From the NCBI GenBank assembly GCA_015039315.1, contig WIDE01000078.1, positions 91,680-155,679 of the forward strand: a stretch of DNA of 64,000 nucleotides. Direction: 5' to 3'. Numbering within the stretch: the stretch's first letter is position 1; each line of letters starts with the position of its first letter. The notes below the pieces were generated by a model. That model was given only the letters and a program-made list of their open reading frames with translations, ran no database searches and was not told the origin of the DNA. This document shows, one piece after another, positions 22,316 through 35,125 of this stretch. A program made the position numbers and the translations under genes. The DNA is from Clavulina sp. PMI_390. Taxonomy: Eukaryota > Basidiomycota > Agaricomycetes > Cantharellales > Hydnaceae.

Positions 22316-24534
22316 ATGGCCGAAGTAGGTTTCCCAGGCTATTCGCCTCCCTGTGTGCGACGCTGACGTCGCGCTTGTCCAGACCAAGCCTGTCACCAAA
22401 ACGATCCTCAGCCTCGGCAATCTGCCTCCAAAGCCCAAGAGCGCGAATGAGCTTGGGTCTATGGCCGCATTCCCTCGCACACCCTCGCGTGTCGACCCCA
22501 ACAACCCTCCTTGGCCCGCGTACCGGGGTAAGTCTTGCCGATCTCGACATACTTTTTTATGCCAACCCTTACTCAACAAATTTCGCCTACTGTTAGGCTA
22601 CCATGAGTACTCTTTCGCGTACGCCACTATGGGCAAACGTCTTCCCACTATCCTAGGCAAGGCTATCGACGATGTCATTCGCACACTCAACGAGCAGGTG
22701 AGTTCTGTTCTATCATGTCGTTCGGCCGTGAATGGTGACACCTCGTAACTGACATGTCCCTTCCCCTCCAGTCCGACGAAGATATCATTGTCGACCTCAG
22801 CGAGTGCATCAAGCGCATGGACGTACTGATGGCCGATCTCACTGGGAACAAGAAACTACGACCCATCATCGACGATAACGAAGCCGACGTCGCACTGTGG
22901 AACAAGGTAAATCCACCTGATCTCTAACTCCCCACATGCTCGTTCTAAGCGCTTGTGCTCCAGGAAATCGCAAGATACTTCCAAGGAAAAGGTATGCATT
23001 GAATGCTCGCAATTCGGGCCTATCACTTACGACGGCCGTTGCTAGACTTCATGAATGCGCCGTGGCTATTCGCCGAGGCATACAAATACCGCCGCCTGCG
23101 TGAATGCTTTTCTGTCAGCAAGTATTGGAAGGTCCGTTAGTTGTTCTCCGATGACGTCAATATCGATTGGCGGGTCTGAATTGACTTCCATTCTAGGAAT
23201 ACGATGTCTTTTTCCGCCAAAAATGCGACACCTTTGCACGATCAGCAGAGGCTGTTTTCGAGCTCTCCACTCGTTTCGCTATCCCCTGGAAGCAGGCTGA
23301 GGGCCTCACTCCCGAGCTGCAAGCTGCCGCCAAGAAAGCTATCTTCCGCGAGCTCACCCAGATCTGTCTGTGGGGGAATTCCACCGACTTGTCGCTGCTC
23401 ATCAACGTAAGCTTATTTCTCTGCTTCTTCGGCCATCGATTGTCGAACTGTGCGCGCGGAGGCTTTCATATTTTAATGCCTCCTTGGCCACGTCACTGAT
23501 TCCATCCTTTCCGGTCCTCATGCTTACCCTGCTTCATTTCTCCTAGATGACCGAAGAGGACATCAAGAAGCTTCAATCTACTGGCGGTGACCATCTTGCT
23601 GCTACGGAGAAGAACATTCTTGGCAACAACATCGATGAAGTTTGGGAGATTGTCAGCACCCTCGAGGGCGGTCGTGTCGACTTCGTCCTCGACAACGCTG
23701 GCTTCGAGTTGTACTGCGACATGGTCTATGGTGAGTGTCTCTCCTCACTGCATAACAACGTCCGCCATGACTTTGTAGCTGACTCTCATTGCTTCTTATC
23801 TGGTGCCCTCCACCTTTAGCTGACTGGCTCATTCAATCCGGCCTCGTCAAAACTATCCACTTCCACGGCAAGCGTCTACCCTGGTTCGTGTCCGACGTGA
23901 CCAAAAAGGACTGGTCCTGGCTCATCAACTCGTGTGTCTACGGGCACCTATTTCCCACCGCCTCCGAAGCCGAAATCGCGTCGCTGCGCGTGCTCGGTGA
24001 GCGCTGGAAGGCCTACGAGCGTTCGGGTCAATGGGTCTATGAGCAGCACCCCTTCTGGTGCACTGGCTACACCTTCTGGGACCTCGCTGCCGAGGCTCCC
24101 GATCTGTTCCTGCACCTCAGCAAGAGCGACCTCGTCATGTTCAAGGGTGACCTGAACCACCGCAAGCTCACATACGACTGCGCGGCCCCGGCGGCGACAA
24201 CATTCGAGCAAGCGATTGGTCCGATGGCCAGCCTTGCAGGTGCTCCTCCTGTTGTGAGTCTGAGAACGGTCAAGTCCGACGTGGTTGTTGGGTTGCCCAG
24301 CAACGAGATCGCGGACGAGCTTGACAAGACTGAGCCTGGCTGGAAGATTTCGGGCAAATACGTGAGTAGAACTTTCTTTCTTTTGCTTTCTTCCCACCTC
24401 GCGGCCTGGTGCGATGTCGCCAACCTCCTGTAGTCCGTTTGCTGTTAGCAAGTTACTAACAAATGTTTTTTCTCATTTAGGCTGTTGTCCTACTCTCAGA
24501 AGGTCGCCCTGGCGAGAAAGTTCGCTTTGCGTAG
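22316..24534 (+). CDS. ARMT1-type damage-control phosphatase (DUF89)
   Basis: Metal-dependent phosphatase of the DUF89 family, thought to clear damaged phosphometabolites; human ARMT1 was also linked to protein-glutamate methylation. Ten exons (22316-22324, 22383-22527, 22597-22697, 22772-22906, 22964-22991, 23046-23131, 23197-23406, 23547-23730, 23820-24361, 24481-24534) sum to 1494 bases and 497 residues. Family marks: RTPSRVDPNNPPWPAYRG near the start, CLWGNSTDLSLL, the metal-site FVLDNAGFELYCD, PWFVSDVT, and the late FKGDLNHRKLTYD. The Asp/Asn pair in DNAG and the KGDLN lysine/aspartate are the expected active-site residues. Exon 1 codes only for MAE. Expected in the cytosol. Nothing in its neighbours adds to its role. 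Confidence 0.93.
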
Positions 24535-26757
24535 AGGAATATCCCCTCCACTGACTCGGCATATTCAATCATCCTCTTCTTATCTATTCTTTCCAGCTAC
24601 GCCCACACCTACAGCTATCCTTTCTAGAGTCTAGAATCTAGACATAGACTTGACACGGCCAACAACTCAATGTCCGTCATCGGGGTTATATCGCACCATG
24701 CCTCGCAGCTCGTAGAACGTACCATCATCGCTTTCCCTCCTCATCGCACTTACCTTTCATCGACAATAACTATTTCACCCTCCCTCCTCTCCCGTGTATG
24801 AATATCTCGTGTTTCACTACTGTATGGTACAAGCAACTCTACGTTGTATTATGGAATCTGAATTTTAGGATACTATGAACCAAACCTCTGTCCAGTGGTG
24901 AAACAACAGGCGTCGTTAATGTGGGGAGAGTATTGCCCATAGGAGGAAGGAGTTCACGTGATGGATTCAGATTGGCTCTTCTTTCTCCTTACCACCACCT
25001 TCTGCAGCAAGCGGAGACATGCTCGTGTCGACTCTTCCCGATTTTTCCTCTCATAGTTATCTATGGCTAAGGGATGGAGTTTCGGCATGTTCCTAGTCTC
25101 CACCTGATGTCTTCGCTTGATCACGTCGTGTTCGCTCTGTTTGTTGGTCTAAAGTGTATCTTAGGCTGGGTGCTGACGCGGAGAAAAAGACGGACTTGTT
25201 TGAGGATCTCTTCTGCTTCTAGTCTACTTTCTTGCCTGCTACTAGGACCTGCAGAACTTTGGGGAGGAGAAGAGCATCAATCTCGCGGTCTGAAAGCTGA
25301 TGCGGTCTTCATCCAGCGCGGCAAACTTGGACACGCCACACCATCAATCTGATTTGGGAGGCCGCCAATGCCTCTTAAACCATCGCAGGGTAGTAGGTTC
25401 CTTTGTCGCGCTCGAGGAATCAAGCTGAGGCGGGAGGTGGATGTTGGTAGCAGACCCTCCTTGAACAGTGGGAGGACAGGGAGTTGAAGCTCCTTCTGGC
25501 GAGACGCGCTCTCCCTCTCTCATGCTCGAGCTCTCCATGTTATCTAGGGCGTTATACTTACTCAAAAGCTACCATTATGTTGGGAATGAACCATGAAGCC
25601 GGCGTTCGGTGACCGCGACACAGTACTGATCTCCCAGAACACAAAACTTCACATCACTCCGTGTGCAAGAGATCATTTTCAGGGGGCTGTGTGACCAGCG
25701 CAGGCTTCTGTGAGCTCGGCTGAGAGGCTCGTGAAGCTTTACCAGAGACTGGCTCCAGTTGGCGTATCCTCACGCTTGTCGCTAATAACTTGATGTAGGG
25801 GATCATGAATAGCTCTCCCGACAAGAAGGGTGCTTGCCTGCGAGCATCGTGATTCCGTACAGCCTCTTAATAGCCACGCGTCCTTATCAGGACCCCTGTC
25901 ATATATGAGCCCTTCGTGTAGGCTACTACAGACCTAGCACCACATCCTATTCAGCCTCGCTTGTGTACCTCCCATTATTTCTCCATCTATGCGTCCTATC
26001 ATTTATATAGACTAGAGAATAGACGTGGAATTTGCTATGATAATCCAACGATACTTAAGCTTCACCATACTTTGGTATCGCGATTCTGGCGCGAAACGTG
26101 GGGAATGCCCAGTCTATCCTAATTTGGGCATGATTCTGTTTCCCACGGCCTGTTGGGCTTCTTTCGAACCTCGTTCCATGTTGGAAGTCTGGACCTTGAT
26201 GCTCAGCTCGCGTTACAGGGCGAAGGGTAAAGAAATTTGAGAAATAGGGGACTCTCTGACATGTTTGAGCGTCGGGAACCCAACCTAAGGCGCCGTCGTA
26301 TGCCATAGTGTCAACAGCATCACCCCTACCACAGACGTACCTTCCGTCAGCATATCATGCATCGTCTCGAGCTTGCTTGAGCACTAAGACCTGTGCTACC
26401 TAGGTCTCGCTTGCCCTTGGACGAGAGTTCTGCCTTCCTCGCATCAAGCATTCCGGAAAAATACGCGAAAAAGCGAGAGATTACTCTCTTGGCGCCACGG
26501 ATTGAACGTGTCTTTGAAGTCGCTGTCTTGCTAGACGTAGCGTGCCCGACGAACATCGCGCTGGGTAGGCGGCATCAGCCGACCCTAGAGAGTATAAGTA
26601 CCTGGACCCTTTGCCCACTTCCAGTTTCCCCCCCAAGACCAGACCACCAACTCGATATTTACGCTCTTCTAGAGTCAAACCCCTTGTCGCTCTCTACCCC
26701 CACAACCAGTACACTCGCACACTCGCAACCCTACTCGCCCTCACAGCAACACACACG
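24535..26757. other. Long intergenic region without a gene
   Basis: About 2.2 kb. Only short frames, none with recognisable structure. Short XbaI-like palindromes (tctaga) cluster at 24625-24645 in the likely 3' UTR of ARMT1. The right end holds the promoter of the secreted protein gene. Confidence 0.4.
26593..26600 (+). promoter_or_regulatory. TATA-like box of the Pro/Ala/Asn-rich secreted protein
   Basis: TATAAGTA 158-165 bases before the ATG at 26758, followed by a pyrimidine-rich leader typical of well-expressed fungal genes. Confidence 0.4.
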
Positions 26758-28061
26758 ATGATCTCGTCTGCCCTCCTCTCACTCCTCATTGCCACAACAG
26801 CCATCACTGCGCTCCCCGTCACTGACGATGCCCCCGCTGCAGGCTCTGCTACTGCCCCTGCTCCTGCTGCCCCGGCCCCTCCAGCAGCCGCGCCCGCGCC
26901 CCCTGCCGCCCTCCCAGTTGCATTCCCTCCAGCTGCGCCCGCGCCTGCTCCTCCAGCCGCACCAGCCCCTCCCGCGGCACCAGCTGGCCGTAGCCTCAAT
27001 GTAAGTCCACCTCGATCACGACGCGTCGATCTCCTACTGACCCCTTACGCGTTCGATTACAGGAGCTTCAAGAGATCGTGCGTGTTTCTTTGCCCTTCGT
27101 TCGTCGCCCTTTCCCGTTCTGACATGTCATTCTATATAGTATCGTCGCGTCGATCCCGAGATCGTAGCTGACTTGACCACTCCTGAAAATACCGTACGTG
27201 TCTCTTCTCCCTTCTTGCTTCAACGCTGCCCTCACACTACCTCCGTCGCCATATAGGACACGGCTAGCGACAACTCCAAGCGCGTCTTTGGGGTTCGTTG
27301 ACGATCCTGACACGTCTGACCCACTCTCTGACAAATGTCTCCTCTTGACAGATTCATGATGGCTCTCTCAACAACGTTGCCGACGTCGAGGGTCATGGCG
27401 TGCCGACCAACCATGTTGAAGCCGTTGACGTCAACACAGATCCTATCCTCCCCAACCGCTTCGACGACTTAACAGCGAAGATCTGTCTCAAGTACGATGT
27501 TGCCAAGATCGCGGGGGCCTGTAACGTGGTAAGTAATGGTCATTTTTCACTCGATTTCTCTCGTTGATCACCAAACTTTCGGACATCCAGGACGTCAACA
27601 AGGTGAAGGCTCAGTGCGATCAACTATGTGATGATCAGTCTACGCCCGCTCCCCATGTCGCCCACCCCCCTACTGCGAACGTGGACAACACCCTCGCCCC
27701 TTCTCCCAACAACGTGCCTGTTCCCAACCCCCACGACGCCCCCGTGCCCAATACCAACGGTGTTCCATCCCCCAACGCCAACGTGAATGTTTCTCCTTCC
27801 GTCAACGCGAACGGCGCTCCCTCTCCCAACGTGAACGGCATTCCTACCCCCAACGTCAATGGCCCTCCCTCCCCCAACAACATTCCCTCGCCCAATGCCA
27901 ATGGTCCCAACCTGAACGTCGTCCCTCGTCCAAATGGTGCTCCCGTTCCCAACATGGGTGGTGGCCTTCCTGCTCTCAACGCAGCCCCCATCAACATTGC
28001 CGCCCCCGTTCACGTTCCCGTCAATGTCGCAGTTGGCTCTGACCCCGATTGTGGGTGCTAA
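26758..28061 (+). CDS. Secreted Pro/Ala/Asn-rich low-complexity protein
   Basis: No known family. Six exons (26758-27000, 27063-27077, 27140-27193, 27257-27292, 27352-27528, 27591-28061) sum to 996 bases and 331 residues. Residues 1-19 form a clear signal peptide (MISSALLSLLIATTAITALP), so the protein should be secreted or in the wall. Residues 20-78 are almost only Ala and Pro. The middle is a short globular-looking part with two cysteines (ICLKYDV...GACNV) and two more in QCDQLCDD. The C-terminal 130 residues are degenerate repeats of the type 'PSPN(V/A)NG', ending DPDCGC. Three exons are 15, 54 and 36 bases, all phase 0. Could be a wall-linked or effector-like protein; function unknown. 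Confidence 0.75.
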
Positions 28062-28434
28062 TAGTGTTGTTGGGTGGAGGTGTATACTGTCGAAGTCCCA
28101 CTTGTTGTTTTCCTGTTTTCTCTTGTCGCTTTTTCTTTTGCCTGGTCTCATGAGTCGAGTGTATTTCTTTGATCCCCGAGTTCATTACGCTAGTGTATAC
28201 CCTTTAGTGTTACTCTACTCCGAGAATATCATCTGTTGTCGCTGTGTGCCTTGGCGTTGTGAGTGAGTCCTAGTGTCAGAAGGGAAGGGGTGTTGTCCTT
28301 CGATCGCTTTCGTACCCGGGTCCTTCATCGATTGAATGCAAGAGTCATGCGCTCAGCCATAATTGAGAGTATTCGGATGAGCCATTTTGATGATTTGTCT
28401 TCATACAAAGTGCTACATGCGTGAACTAGTACTA
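28062..28434. other. Convergent 3' flanks
   Basis: Between the stop of the secreted protein gene and the stop of the DUF1308 gene, which face each other. T-rich runs at 28100-28150 suit a 3' UTR. No gene seen. Confidence 0.4.
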
Positions 28435-31043
28435 CTAGAGGTCCGCTCGCATTCCCTCCGACAGCGAGCGAGGCTCCACAATCCATATCACACCATGCTC
28501 TGCATTCACACTTCCTCTCGTTCCACCTTCTGCCTCTGCTGTGCCAGACGTAGATGTAGCGGCGGGGATAGGCGACGGGAAAAGGACATTCACTCGTCGG
28601 AGGATCGTTTGGATGCTCGAGCGGTTAGCCGTCAGTGTTGTCATCATCGTGCTCGTCGTAGGCTTGGTGGTCAGTGGTGACGAGGTGGTATTGGCTGGGA
28701 GAGAAGGTGTGTTCGTGTCTGTGCCTACGCCGACGCCGACGAGAAGAGAGCGGAGGGTGTGTGGTGTGATGGCGCTCCGCACGGATGGGCCGATTTTCAT
28801 CATTTGAGCGGGGACGAAGGTTGATATAGTTGTTGACGTCGGCGTGGAGGTGGGGGTAGATGATGGTGCGAAGGATGTGTTCACGGCTGTGCTCTGTGTT
28901 GGAGTGTGAACCTCGTCATCGGGGTTGTTGGTAGCGGCGATGCTGCTGGAGGGAGGGGTCGCAGTCGGGGAGGGATTGACCAGGTGATTATTCTTCGCCT
29001 CAGACTCGGGAATAGCATCCGAACGTTGGCGCTGAGTATGCGAAATTGGCTCGGCGCGCAGGAGGTCGAGACAGGTAGCACGGAGGCGAGTGGAGAAGTC
29101 GTCCATACGTCCTCGGGCATGGTTCGCGGACAAATCGTTTGATTCGTCGATACTTGGTGGCTGATAGGATACTGAGTCAGATGCCTCTGGATGGATGTGG
29201 ATAGGGACGAGGTCAGGGACGTAAGCTCGTGGAAAGCGTGAGCCTGCCCAGAAAGCTGATATGGCGCTTTCGAGGCCATGGTTACCGCTACCCATTTGGT
29301 CGTCATCGGGAATAGCGAATAGTGCCCGTGAGCGAGCTTTTTCCAGCGGTCCACCAATCTTGCTGACGATGGTGAGAAATCGATCGCGCGCTTCCATGGT
29401 CGTGTAGAAACGCGCGCGTCCAATCCCTTCAGCTTCGGAGCCCGTAGTTCTATTAGGCACATCTGAGAGCCTATCAGCTGACTGGTCACCACGCTCCTCG
29501 GGAGGATAGCATCGCTCGTGAATCTCGTCGAGCAGAGAGCGTTCTGTCTCTTGCATCACTTGTGAGACGAGAGAGCGCGCATGCTCGCCCATCTCTACGG
29601 CCTCCTGGCCTTCAGTGCCGCTTCCGTTCTCCGCAATGCTAGCACTTTGAAGGGTGTTGGGCTTGGATGATTTCTTGCGGTCTCGCTGACTTCGACTCAG
29701 CTTTTGAAATCGCCTTTCGGCCTCAGCGAGCGAGGTAGGGAGAGGAGCGTGCGTGATGTCTGAGCTGAGCGCAACAAGGAGGGACAAGTCAAGGTTGATG
29801 TGTTGTGTGGGGATGAGGGGTTGTGTGGGAGAAGGTGAAAGCGACGGTGGGGCTACATTGTGGGGCGCTATTGGTGCTGGGCCAAAATCAAGATGTATAC
29901 CAAGCGCATGGAGACGTTGCAGTTGTTGAAGGATGAGACGATCGTCACGGCTCACAGCCTCGGCGGAGTCGGGCAAAAAGCCAACTTCATCACCGCCCGC
30001 ATCCAGCCACTCAATCACATGCGCGCTCTCGAAATGGTTGAGCAGTCTCGTGAAACGGATGTTTACTTGCGGGCGCGAATGGGTGTGTAATTGGGCGGCT
30101 TGGACGAGCTCGAGCCCCATTTGGACGATGCTGCACTCTTTGCGGATAGATGGGAGCGATCGATCCGCGGGTCCGTCCAAGTCCTGGGAGAACGAAGCAT
30201 CAGAAGAAGGTGGCAGGATGATTTCTGGTTCCGAGTCAGAGTCAGAATCATCGTCTGAGGCGGGTCGGGCATAGTCCAGTTCGTATAGTTCACGAAGAAA
30301 GCGATCCGTTGTGATCCTGTACGTTCGGGTAGAATTGGGTAACTCCCATCAGGGCTGCGCTCGATGTGTAAATGGTCGAGGAAAGATTGGTTCAACGTAC
30401 GTATTGACTCGTGTCCATACCGCTCCATCGGCGGAGACCACATCTACTTTGGCAGACTCTGTAGGTTTAAGTGTTCCGGCCGGGGCTCCAAAATTAGCAG
30501 GCGGGGATTTAAGCCCTACATGGCGTCTTTGCTCCTGCACAGAGGTTGGAAAAGAGCGGGAAATTGCGACAACGTCTTCACTAGCGAGTACTTCGGCCCA
30601 CACAGCTAACAGGTACGGCGAGTTGGTCGACAATGGCTTCGATGATCTAGATGATATCGCCTTTGATTTAAGAGCATATATGTATACGGTGAGTGCCAAA
30701 AAAGCGGCTGATCGAGAATTAGTGTTCATGGGCGGATCGTCGTGATTGTGTTGATGGGGAACACAAGCACCTTCTCCAAAGCCCTCACTTCTTTTGTCAT
30801 GTCTCCCCAGAACTTTCTGAGACCGATTATAGAGCTTAATGCCACGATATTGGTCAGATCTGCATGAGATTGGGCTAGGCTAGCCCTTGCGAGCTGTTCA
30901 GCCAACCAATCAGCATCATCATCATTCTGCGGTTCCGCCATATCGATGATAGGAAGACGGCGAGGCTGTGTTTTGCACGCAAAGATTGGCAATTCCGATG
31001 TTATGATTTCTTGCAAGCGGTCTCGGAATGTAGCTGGATCCAT
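28435..31043 (-). CDS. DUF1308-domain protein (C7orf25-like)
   Basis: Function unknown; the domain family is found from fungi to animals. Proposed exons 31043-30771, 30660-30401 and 30316-28435 sum to 2415 bases and 804 residues. The first join (AAG|GTGCTT to AAAG|GCG) is my choice because it keeps phase; other nearby sites exist. The second join, VNT|ITTDRFLREL, is firm. Family marks are KVDVVSADGAVWTRVNT, followed later by NLDLSLLVALSSDITH and the C-terminal part RDRFLTIVSKIGGPLEKARSRALF. About 270 residues after that are Ser/Thr/Pro-rich and look disordered, and the acidic linker DDDSDSDSEPE separates the two halves. It is thus nearly twice the length of the animal protein. Divergent from the membrane protein at 31667. 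Confidence 0.75.
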
Positions 31044-31666
31044 TTTTCGAGAGAATGCAAAGTGTGACGTGTTGTGACTGAAGGCTGTGACCTTCGAGGC
31101 ACTGTTTTCTTCCTCTATGCGACCTCAGTCAGGGTCGTGGCTGTCCGAGTTTGATTGATTTGGCGGCATGATCCAATGAACTGCTGATCTGATTCGGTGT
31201 CGCTATTCGAGACCACTATTCCTCAGCCAAGAAAGATTGATGACGGCGAAGCATCGAGGAAGGTTGATGCAACTACCTAAACTTTATGGTTGCCAGAGAT
31301 CGTAACAGTGCTCTATTATTGAAGAAGAATAAAGTTGGTTGCGATAGGTCTTTGCCTTTGTACATGCAGCGGCCAGAACAAGGGCGGAACGATCACGTGT
31401 GGTTCAAGAGACGCCGGAATTTCAACTACGAAGCCCATCAGTGCCGAGAAAGACCAATGCTGTACCTGATTGCAAAATGTTACCGTAATTACCATCCTTG
31501 GCGTGTGAAGGTTCCTCAAATACCTCAATTGGTTTTACTCAACACCATAACATTCGCTAAAACTTGACTGCACCTTTTTCTTTCGTGGCCTGCACTTTCC
31601 AGCCTAGCAAGCTTGACTGAAGTTTAAATAAGAAGGTGGGGTGACGAGAGTTGACTCCTAAGATAC
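31044..31666. other. Divergent promoter region
   Basis: About 620 bases between two gene starts that point away from each other. No RNA gene or repeat seen; short frames only. Confidence 0.4.
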
Positions 31667-33602
31667 ATGGCAACGTGCTCCATTCCATCCAATCCAGATG
31701 CTGGTGGTGAGTCGCCATCGTGTGGCCATTTTTTTTTGGCGATAATCGAGGAAAATGATCTTATCTGCTCCAGGGATCGGCATTCGCGTGGGCGTTTACG
31801 TCCAGTCTCTCCTCCCATTCGTCCTCTCCCACCTTGATCAACTCCTTGGTACTACCGAGGACCGCCGCCAGACTGGCCGCCAAACTGCCAACTTGGTCAT
31901 CCTGACCGGGCTCGCTCTGCTCATATCCGCCATTATCCAGGAGCGCACATTTGGACTCACAGTATACCACGGTATCATAGTCCTCAATCTCTGCTGGATT
32001 AGCGTTGTTGGCAGCGCTCCGCTGTTCTTCCTCGGTATCCGCGACAGAGTATCATCCCCCGAGGCCGTCTTCAGGAAGTTTGCATTCTCACTTTTCTCAA
32101 TCAAACTATTTGTGATGGGCGGGTACGGGATATGGTTAAATACCCGTATCCTATCGTTCGATACGTCGCCGGGGAACTGTACAACAAGCACCATGGTCTG
32201 GTGGTTTGGGTATAGAGTTCCAGTAACTTCGATGCAATCTCGTGGGCCGCTTTTGGCGCTATATGGCTTGATGGTCATACCTGGCTTCAATGCTGCAATC
32301 TTCACCTGGCTCTTATTAGGCTTCTGGTTTGAGAACTGGGTCTCGCTGATATTGCACATCCTCCATATTCCCCGAAGCTTTCGCGCGCACATTGTCTCTG
32401 CCTGCCGCAAATTCGCTCCAATTCTTTACTGGGCGATCACAGTCATGGCTATTCTTCATACAGAGATGACAATCGCTATCAATACTGTTCAGCCAGGCGA
32501 GGCGGTCTGGACTCTTGGTCAAACGTTCGCTGCACTAGTCGCCTTAATCCCCCTAGGAGGGTTATTTGAACGTCTCGTCTATGCGGTCTTCAGAGAGAGA
32601 CCCAACGACGATGAAGACCTCCTAGCTATGCTGTGGAGGCGCTTGACCCCAACCGCTCTCCCAACGAACAATGGTACACAAGCCCGTAGAGGCTTTGTCG
32701 CCAAATTGTATCAGATTCTTCTGCGCATGCTCAAATCTTTCCTGAACAACATGCCTACGCCCATAACTGTACGCCAGAGAACGCAGCTTCTCACCAGGGT
32801 AAAAGAGGCCCGATACCTCATCAAGTACGCGCTGCCTCTTCTATGTGATGCATACAGACACTGATGCTTTTATAGCATGATTCCCCGCGACCTCGGGCGG
32901 AGAGCAGAGATTACGGCACTTGAGGAATTGCGCAATCGAGTCATGTTCTTAGAGGAGCTCCTCAAGTTAGTCGTTTGCAATCGTCCCTCTCATGTGTTCT
33001 TGCGCCTGATCTTTATGTAGACCTTCGAGAGGGAGTCGATTTGAGCTACCCACTGAAGTTTTGACAGAAGTGGAGAGAGAAATTAACAACATTGAAGCAC
33101 GATTGTGAGTATGATGTATAAACCAGAACAAAGGCTCGACTAATTTTATTATTCTCCAAGGCGCATAATCCTCGGCCACACAGCCTATCGTCTCGAGTGC
33201 GTCTCCTTTCGCATGACTACCAATGGCCTTTGTGATTCTGACTGGCAATATGATAGGTCATCCTATCCGCCCACCCCGCGGTCGCACGTACAGGAGCTAG
33301 GTTCTTCATCCTTAAGCGTGAACGAGCCTCTTCTGCGCTCACCAAGCAGCATCCCCCTAAGAGATCGGTTCGTACTTTTGTGTTATTTTGGCCGTCCATC
33401 CCAAACGCCTCAATTCATCCACTCCTAACCATTTCCCACCTTCACTATCTTAGTATCACAATGCCAAGACCTTCGATACTGCTCCGTTTTATTCCTTGGC
33501 TTCCCCAAAGGTGAGCAAGATCAGCACGTCAATTTCTGCTCATGAACGTAGCTCTGACTGTCCCTCATGCTCTCACATAGCCATGGAGTGTCCAATTCTT
33601 GA
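31667..33602 (+). CDS. Multi-pass membrane protein of unknown function
   Basis: Eight exons (31667-31706, 31774-32824, 32876-32965, 33021-33104, 33161-33196, 33257-33367, 33454-33510, 33581-33602) sum to 1491 bases and 496 residues. The start MATCSIPSNPDAG joins to GIGIRVGVYVQSLL, a pattern I associate with a large group of uncharacterised agaricomycete membrane proteins. About seven hydrophobic segments follow, including LVILTGLALLISAII, GIIVLNLCWISVVGSAPLF, FAFSLFSIKLFVMGGYG, LLALYGLMVIPGFNAAIF, APILYWAITVMAILH and TFAALVALIPLGGLF. The C-terminal 170 residues are charged and contain helices such as EITALEELRNRVMFLEELL, probably cytoplasmic. No transporter or receptor motif recognised. Confidence 0.75.
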
Positions 33603-34214
33603 TAGATAAGTTGCTTCCGGAACGACGTCCAAAATGTTATCCGCGTTTTTGCTGCCAAGAAAGCTCGGAACGCTGATGATGGGGCCAGGAAAGAAGCAAC
33701 AGGGGTAACGAGGACGGGGTTGGTAATAATATAGGGAGTAATCGTATTCGCTTGTATATGTCGTGAATATTAATATTGTCTTGTGACGGGCTGCTTGGTC
33801 CGCTCATTCTTGTATGGGTTTTGGCTATTGCATGCTGACGAGCTGTCCAGGAGTTGCGCCAAAGACTTTCCTCTCTATTATCTTAAGTGTTTAGGGAAGC
33901 CATCAAGTTTTATAAGTTCATGTGTACTAGCGCTCCTCAATTAAGTCTGCAATCTCGGATAATGAAGGGGGCGATGTGATTCTGCATTTCGTGTGCGTTT
34001 ACCGGAGGCTTTTCGCGCTCCTTCGCCCCCCACCGATTCGAGCACCTAAAGATACAGAATCGTGTCACGACTCAGAAGCGCGTGACTTCCGAGGAGCGCG
34101 GCTGAACGCCACCACCTCGATCACTGTCGTTCGAAGCTACAAGGTCTCAAACGCTCTCCCGTGCTCAGAACTTTCAGTCGCTGTAATCCAACGGCCTCTT
34201 CTACGCCTATCCGA
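33603..34214. other. Intergenic region
   Basis: About 610 bases, holding the 3' UTR of the membrane protein and the promoter of the HAD phosphatase. AT-rich at 33720-33790. No gene seen. Confidence 0.4.
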
Positions 34215-35125
34215 ATGTTCGCGCCTTTAAACCCAGCTCGGAGAACCACGGCAGCGACCCTCCAGCGACTTCCTCAGCTTCGAGGTATCGTTTTCGATGT
34301 CTGTAGCTTGACATAATGTTCCCGTCACAGAAGGCACTAAAACCTATGTCATAGATGGATGGTACCCTGTGCGAACCTCAAACATGGATGTTTAGGCGAA
34401 TGCGAGACGCTCTTGGGATCGACAAGTCAGTCGACATTCTCGATCACATCGAAGCACTCCCGTTAGATCGCCAGGCCGCTGCGGAAGAAGGTGTCCGGAA
34501 AGTTGAACGAGAAGCTATGGTGCGAGCGATTTATTGTACTCGTATACGTCCCTATCTTGATTCAGCGATATCCCCTGCGTCATAGCTTGAAATGGTGGCA
34601 CAACCAGGGCTGATGGAGCTGATGCAGTATCTTGGCTCCCAAGGGATCAAGAAAGCGAGTAAGCGCCATCAACATATTTATGGTAGTATTGTTGGCTGAT
34701 CAATGCTTTCGCGGTAGTCTGCACACGGAATTTTGACGGTCCTACCCAACATCTCATGAACAAATTCCTCAACGGTGTTGAGATCTCACCCATCATCACG
34801 CGCACATTCAAACCCGCCAAGCCACACCCAGCAGGAATCCTTCGAATATCGGATGAGTGGGGTATCCCGCCTCATGAGATGATCATGGTCGGGGACTCAA
34901 TCGATGACATGCGCGCTGGTAGGTCCGCTGGAGCGACAACCGTACTGCTGCTGGCGAACGATGGGCACAATTCGCACCTAATAAAGCACAGCTGTACTGA
35001 TGTGACGATCAAGCGGTACGTAATGAAGCGTAGTACTTCGCTAATATTCTGGGTTGCTGATTCGGATCTGTCTCAGATTGGATGAACTTATCGCTCTTCT
35101 GGAGGGCGGCACACTTGGCGCATGA
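34215..35125 (+). CDS. HAD-superfamily phosphatase
   Basis: Haloacid-dehalogenase-type hydrolase, probably a phosphatase on a small phosphometabolite. Exons 34215-34298, 34355-34519, 34586-34658, 34718-35015 and 35077-35125 sum to 669 bases and 222 residues. Motif I (IVFDMDGTLCEPQ, with the two catalytic aspartates) is joined across the first intron. Motif II is ICTRN, motif III the lysine in FKPAKPHP, and motif IV is MVGDSIDDMRAG. Between I and II lies a small helical cap. The start MFAPLNPARRTT has some arginines and could be a weak mitochondrial leader. A tandem copy follows at 35518. Confidence 0.88.
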
